A stretch of 64,000 bases of DNA from positions 87,473-151,472 of the forward strand of contig JANXAS010000001.1 in NCBI GenBank assembly GCA_025062195.1. Direction: 5' to 3'. The notes under the pieces are model-generated. The model did no database searches. It was not told the DNA's origin and saw only the letters and a list, made by a program, of their open reading frames with translations. Made by a program: the position numbers and the translations under genes. This document shows, one piece after another, positions 63,738 through 64,000 of this stretch. Source of the stretch: Armatimonadota bacterium (lineage in GTDB: Bacteria > Armatimonadota > Fervidibacteria > Fervidibacterales > Thermosaccharophagaceae). The first letter of the stretch is position 1; each line of letters starts with the position of its first letter.

Positions 63738-64000
63738 CGGCACTCCGCTTCGCTCCGTGCCTTACTACGAACCTTTTTGTTCGTAGTTAGCCACGAAGCG
63801 AAAGCGAAGTGGCGTCATAAATTGTTCCGTGTCCCATGCGTCGTGTTCCATTTTTGACGGCACTCCGCTTCGCTCCGTGCCTTACTACGAACCTTTTTGT
63901 TCGTAGTTAGCCACGAAGCGAATGCGAAGTGGCGTCATAAATTGTTCCGTGTCCCATGCGTCGTGTTCCATTTTTGACGGCACTCCGCTTCGCTCCGTGC
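63738..64000. repeat. 120-bp tandem array of composite palindromic repeat (continues past the edge)
   Basis: The sequence from 63738 repeats with an exact period of 120 bases to the end of the window, about 2.2 copies. The only difference I see is GCGAAAGCG versus GCGAATGCG in the two A modules. Each unit has the B hairpin (GGCACTCCGC, GTGCC), the ACTACGAAC-CTTTTT-GTTCGTAGT hairpin, the A hairpin (GCCACGAAGC, GTGGC) and a 43-base spacer. Confidence 0.85.

Larger units (their letters stand above)
63342..64000. other. Non-coding right end of the window, dominated by palindromic repeats
   Basis: No plausible coding frame in about 660 bases. It starts with the leader of the glycosidase gene, then holds two A-type repeat units (63595-63667) and a 120-bp tandem array (63738 to the window edge). 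Confidence 0.6.

Noticed and set aside
63738..64000. CRISPR array
   Set aside because: The repeat unit is 120 bases, the spacers are identical between copies, the modules are palindromic and there are no cas genes.

Overview
The window is bacterial chromosome, roughly half G+C. It has long same-strand gene runs, short spacers and Shine-Dalgarno sites biased to the GGTGA part of the consensus. The gene content is very large secreted Ig-like surface proteins, FlgD-Ig-type C-termini, a Tat-exported Gfo/Idh/MocA oxidoreductase and a secreted glycosidase-like protein. That mix fits a poorly characterised free-living lineage, perhaps Armatimonadota-like, but this placement is an inference and no marker here proves it. 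I saw no rRNA, tRNA, CRISPR, insertion sequence or prophage.

Region 1 (1-40587, minus strand). Transcription runs leftward from polA through rpsA (ribosomal protein S1) and coaE into six surface-protein genes. In order these are a carboxypeptidase-regulatory-repeat protein, a CsgG-like/FN3 protein, an M6-type metalloprotease, a beta-rich secreted protein, a 6942-residue adhesin-like giant and a TIG-domain protein cut by the left edge. The giant has a signal peptide, a CsgG-like domain, a hydrophobic segment, FN3 domains and about 57 Big-1 repeats. Three of the six share a C-terminal cassette, which suggests a common route to the cell surface. The giant contains a higher-order repeat of three Big-1 domains (about 308 residues) with Asp-rich, calcium-site-like loops.

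Region 2 (40651-51675). This is an envelope-glycan cluster: a GT39-type membrane transferase, two tandem paralogous DUF2079 membrane proteins, a GT4 transferase, a GT9 heptosyltransferase-like enzyme, a methyltransferase with a zinc ribbon, a Wzx-like flippase and a TIM-barrel protein of unknown role. Together they could build and export a surface glycan.

Region 3 (52269-59406, plus strand). The first tight operon encodes an APC permease, a two-helix membrane peptide, a membrane-anchored UspA-like protein and a TrkA-like protein with two nucleotide-binding domains. Two ModA-like binding proteins with conserved cysteines follow, one fused to a thioredoxin-fold-like domain, then an ArsP/DUF318-family permease. 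No ABC ATPase or channel gene is adjacent, so these are candidates for unusual transport systems.

Region 4 (59845-64000). A Tat-exported Gfo/Idh/MocA oxidoreductase and a secreted glycosidase-like protein lie here, followed by a non-coding end rich in repeats. A dispersed family of palindromic repeats, made of two hairpin modules joined by an ACTACGAAC/GTTCGTAGT inverted repeat, appears in several intergenic gaps. At the right edge it becomes a 120-bp tandem array.
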